From Spirogloea muscicola (taxonomy: Eukaryota > Streptophyta > Zygnematophyceae > Spirogloeales > Spirogloeaceae): a stretch of 13,799 nucleotides of DNA. Each line of letters opens with the position of its first letter. Positions within the stretch are counted from its first letter, which is position 1. The notes below the pieces were generated by a model, which ran no database searches, had not been told where the DNA came from, and saw only the letters and a list, made by a program, of their open reading frames with translations. Below, piece by piece: positions 11,253-13,799 of the stretch. The DNA is taken from positions 1-13,799 of the forward strand of contig WELB01000301.1 of the NCBI GenBank assembly GCA_009602725.1, written 5' to 3'. Both the position numbers and the translations under genes were made by a program.

Positions 11253-11515
11253 TACCGGCTCACTCTTTCCAAGCGTTTCGGTGTTGCAGGCAACATGCGC
11301 GGCCTAGACTTGTGAAAAGAGCCTCACAGCCATCACCTTCCTGTGCTGGCCTCGGTGCTCCCACTTTCCGACTTGGCCTTTCGGGCAAGGATGTATGGAT
11401 GACTCTGAAGCCCCTCTTAGCCGTGAGATGGCCCTGTCAACTCAGCGCCTCTACGCAGAGGGCTTCGCTCCTAGTAGCCCAGTCTTCGCACTACTTAAGT
11501 CCTGCCTGACATTGT
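11253..11515 (+). other. Unassigned sequence between two element fragments
   Basis: Open frames exist on the plus strand, including one reading REMALSTQRLYAEGFAPSSP and another reading LASVLPLSDLAFRARMYG. I recognise no domain. It could be an upstream part of the degraded element at 11520-12100 or unrelated host DNA. Confidence 0.35.
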
Positions 11516-11519
11516 AGTG

Positions 11520-12100
11520 GCTCGGCTTCCACTCGCCATCGGACGTCAAGCCACCGGGCCTTGGCGCTTGGCGGCTTGACCTACTGCACCAGCTTGAGCG
11601 ACGCGCAGTCTTCCCACAGCGGTGAAGGGATCAATCAGGCTGACAACAATGCTGCGGGCTTTCTGGCCCTGGTAAACCGCCTGCCGCTTTTCCATCTCCC
11701 TGCAGCAAGTTCTGGCTCATGCCCTTCATCATGCTGGCCGTGCCCGCTGCTGACTTTCGCAATGCACAGGGGGACGCTATTTGGCTGCTAGTTTTTCCGA
11801 CTCGTGGCAATAAGGTCCTGTCGGCAAGGTTCAAGGCAAACGTCCCTGAGCTACGTAGATGTGTTGTCAAGGGCCTCCTGGTGGACCTCATTCCTTCACA
11901 GTCATTGCCCCTTTTGCAAAAGAGAAGTGGCTCTCCCACAGGGAGCAAGGCTGTGAGAGGCCAACGCTTGCATCGCCCCCTTTGCAAGACCTCTACGTGC
12001 TTACTCGTGGTTACTGAACGGGTCCGCTTAGCAGCAGATGATGTACATCTGTCGATGTGCCTGCCTCTGTACTTGGCCACTCAGCCCCTCTATCACTCAT
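11520..12100 (+). pseudogene. Strongly degraded plus-strand LINE-like copy
   Basis: Frameshifted pieces align in order with the family C-terminus. LGAWRLDLLHQLERRA (about 11560-11610) matches GSGWLDLLQRLAREA. NAAGFLALVNRLPL (about 11647-11690), then ISLQQVLAHALHHAGRA after a one-base shift, matches NAAGSLSQVFRMRLAVSLQR and ALHLRAGRAL. LQDLYVLTRGY-stop (11982-12017) matches the family end. About 170 bp of extra sequence separate the last two blocks, suggesting a further insertion. The downstream 70 bases resemble those in the fragment at 9279-9445 on the other strand. The damage suggests an old insertion. Confidence 0.6.
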
Positions 12101-12131
12101 ACACACTCCATATCCCTTGGCAAGAGAAGAA

Positions 12132-12260
12132 AGTGCTCGCCCATTGAAAATAGGGGCTGGAAAAGCCAGCCCAAAAGAGAATGAACAGAGTACGAGAAGA
12201 GGGCCAGGGGAAGCGCTAAGAAAAACAAGCACACAGAGAAACAAAGCAGCTACGAATCAC
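12132..12260 (-). repeat. 3' tail with stem-loop of the best-preserved element copy
   Basis: This directly follows the stop codon of the 307-aa ORF. On the minus strand it runs through a T-rich stretch, TACTCTGTTCATTC, then the stem-loop GGGCTGGCTTTTCCAGCCC, and ends in GGGCGAGCACTTTCTTCTC. This is the reference copy for the hairpin unit, because it sits in the natural place after an intact ORF end. Confidence 0.75.
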
Positions 12261-13184
12261 TCAGTGACCTCTGCCAAGCAGCCGCAGGTCGGAGATGCTA
12301 GGCTCGTGGAAGTGGGTCCCCTGGCCAGAGCCAGAGGCAGCACCGAGGGCTCTGCCGGCACGAAGGTGCAACGCCCGAGCCATAGACCTCTGCAGCGAGA
12401 CGGCCAGGCGCATTCGATACAATTGCGCCAGCGACCCGGCTGCACAAAAGTCTACCGGCTCCCCATGGAAGCTACGGGCGATGGTGTGGCGGGCGAGCTG
12501 GGTGAGCAGCTCGAGCCACCGAGCGCCCAGCGCCCCATGGGTGTCTGTTGCCAACGGGTAGAACTCGTCTTCCCGCGGATGGTCTGCGTACTTGAGCTCT
12601 TTAGCCCGAGCAGCGCAGGCGACCGCATACACAGCCTTGGTGGCACATTGGGCTGGGTGTGAGCGGTCGTATGCATCGGTGGTCATGGTGGTCACCACGT
12701 CCAGGAGAAGACGTAGCCCGCCGGCTTGTGGGGTGGCCACCAGGTCTACACGCCGGGCGTGGAGACCGTCGGCCCTTTCCTGGATCGGCATGATGCCGGA
12801 GTGCTCCGCTGCCACGGAGAAACCAGAATCCAACAGGATGCCATGCATCGCATCACGGAGGCGGTCGTGGGCCGCTGTCCGCTCGCCGCCGTGGGCGCAG
12901 CGCAGAACATGAGTGGCCAGCTCCCCAGACTCGGCCCCTCGCTCGCAAGAGCGGGCTTCTTCTGCTTCTTCTTCTGAAGGAGCGGCACTACCAGGACCAT
13001 CCCCGAGGCGACCATCTTTATCCGTGTGCCATGGATATCTACGGAGGCTACGGCGTAAAATGGTCCTTCCTGATCCAGCATCTGGCCCGGCTCGTTGATG
13101 TGCGTTGTTGAAGTCGGGGGGGCAGCTTGGGCCACTCCAGCATTCCGCAGGCCTTAGTTGCATACTGTAGAATGCGGCTCTCAC
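12261..13184 (-). CDS. LINE-like element protein fragment: zinc knuckle plus restriction-like endonuclease
   Basis: This 307-aa open frame is the longest family copy in the window. Residues 80-106 resemble the C-C-H-H knuckle that precedes the endonuclease in RLE-type LINEs (C80, C96, H92 or H98, H106; THVLRCAHGG, AAHDRLRDAM). Residues 134-232 look like a PD-(D/E)XK endonuclease: RVDLVA (D147), LLLDVVTT (D162), lysines at 183, 195 and 198, then FYPLATDTHGALG. A conserved C-terminal tail follows (RMRLAVSLQRS, ALHLRAGRAL) ending LRLLGRGH. In the family this domain nicks target DNA for target-primed reverse transcription. There is no reverse transcriptase. The first 10 or so residues are antisense to the facing copy, so the true 5' break is near 13150. 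A different frame at about 12990-13080 also looks coding, hinting at a frameshift in the GAAGAAGAAGC tract near 12960. Probably non-autonomous or dead. Confidence 0.65.
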   Translation of the reverse strand: MRAAFYSMQLRPAECWSGPSCPPDFNNAHQRAGPDAGSGRTILRRSLRRYPWHTDKDGRLGDGPGSAAPSEEEAEEARSCERGAESGELATHVLRCAHGGERTAAHDRLRDAMHGILLDSGFSVAAEHSGIMPIQERADGLHARRVDLVATPQAGGLRLLLDVVTTMTTDAYDRSHPAQCATKAVYAVACAARAKELKYADHPREDEFYPLATDTHGALGARWLELLTQLARHTIARSFHGEPVDFCAAGSLAQLYRMRLAVSLQRSMARALHLRAGRALGAASGSGQGTHFHEPSISDLRLLGRGH

Positions 13185-13560
13185 TTAGTTTGCAGCGCTC
13201 GCAAGCATTGGCTCTTCATCAACGTGCAGGGCGCGCTTTAAGTCAGGCCTCCGGCTTTCGTGGCGGCGCTCCAGCTCCCCAAGTTAGCTTGTCGGATTTG
13301 TTTGTGCTCACCCGTGGGTACTGATGTCACCTTAGGCACCTTGGTTTAGGTTTCCGTATTATGTAACCCTGTTTAGTTTGCCCTAGCCTCTGCCTGAACA
13401 ATGTGTCGGCTTGAATTGGCCTCCATTTCATTTCATGCGCCCCGCGCGCCTTCTCTCTCTCTTCTGCGTGGCTTCCCTTCCAAGTCATGCACACCGCGCG
13501 CTTCACTCTTGCTCCTCCATTTTTCTTTGGGCTGGCCATTGCCACACAGCCATTGCCTTC
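13150..13560 (+). mobile_element. 5'-truncated plus-strand LINE-like copy with 3' tail
   Basis: Positions from about 13152 to 13323 encode YCRMRLSLSLQRSQALALH, then QRAGRALSQASG and VSLSDLFVLTRGY-stop. The tail then holds CCTCTGCCTGAACAATGTGT (inverse of 9584-9606), the GAATTGGCC and CATGCGCCCCGCGCGCC box (inverse of those near 9280 and 9770), and a weaker GGGCTGG...CAGCC pairing at about 13529-13550. The copy abuts the minus-strand copy head to head. Its protein is closer to the remnant at 131-430 than to the 12261-13184 copy, suggesting a second subfamily. Confidence 0.7.
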
Positions 13561-13574
13561 TTTTCTTATCCTCC

Positions 13575-13799
13575 TTCCACTCGGAGTAAGGAGCGCAAGT
13601 ACTCTGACCACCCTCCAGGCGATGCCTTCGCGGCACTGGCCATTGACGTACACGGGGCCTTTGGCAGTGGCTGGTTGGATCTCCTCCAGCGGCTTGCCCG
13701 GGAGGCCATCGAGCGGCGGCAGGGTTCGCCAGGCTTCAATGCTGCCGGCTCCCTCTCGCAGGTCTTTCGGATGAGGCTGGCGGTCTCGCTGCAGCGCTC
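13575..13799 (+). pseudogene. Another LINE-like RLE ORF fragment, running off the window
   Basis: The plus strand reads ERKYSDHPPGDAFAALAIDV, HGAFGSGWLDLLQRLAREAI and NAAGSLSQVFRMRLAVSLQR, colinear with residues 196-266 of the copy at 12261-13184 but clearly diverged. The frame is still open at the last base. It begins close behind the 3' tail of the preceding copy, so these are either two insertions or a tandem arrangement. Confidence 0.75.

Noticed and set aside
10765-11509. The 272-aa plus-strand open frame as an intact gene
   Set aside because: Homology to the element family ends at about 11252 and the frame runs on into unrelated sequence; the natural C-terminus is missing.

Overview
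This window looks like nuclear DNA from a green alga, probably a trebouxiophyte-like chlorophyte. That placement is inference. It rests on a plant/algal-type plastid sugar kinase, a plant-type long FIP1, many short spliceosomal introns (about 85-490 nt), and a LINE-like family with a restriction-like endonuclease domain. No prokaryotic operon, tRNA, rRNA or CRISPR array is visible.

Layout. Positions 1-430 hold an old leftward-reading retroelement remnant with a short hairpin repeat inside it. Positions 510-3231 (+) hold a ten-exon gene for a 474-aa FGGY-family kinase of the plant XK1 / D-ribulose kinase type. All its splice phases close, and the N-terminus is arginine/serine-rich like a plastid transit peptide. 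About 720 bp follow (3232-3952) with no gene I can support; this is a tail-to-tail intergenic/3'UTR zone. Positions 3953-9104 (-) hold an eight-exon gene for an about 1150-aa FIP1 homologue, the cleavage/polyadenylation factor subunit. It has the acidic N-terminus, the conserved Fip1 core and a very long arginine/glutamate/serine-rich C-terminal half.

From about 9279 to the right edge the DNA is a nest of broken, mostly 5'-truncated copies of one LINE-like family in both orientations. The most complete copy (12261-13184, minus) encodes 307 aa: a CCHH zinc-knuckle-like segment, a PD-(D/E)XK restriction-like endonuclease (RLE) segment and a conserved C-terminal tail ending near [L/S]RG[Y/H]-stop. 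No reverse transcriptase is visible in any copy. The 3' parts repeat a unit of roughly 95 bp with a conserved stem-loop. Two copies (10404-10755 and 10896-11248) face each other as a long inverted repeat able to form a stem of about 350 bp.

The two cellular genes are convergent and are not obviously linked in function: one is plastid sugar phosphorylation, the other mRNA 3'-end formation. The same repeat family lies just upstream of both starts. The parts most worth a second look are the structured 3' tail, the long inverted repeat and the repeat-packed FIP1 promoter.
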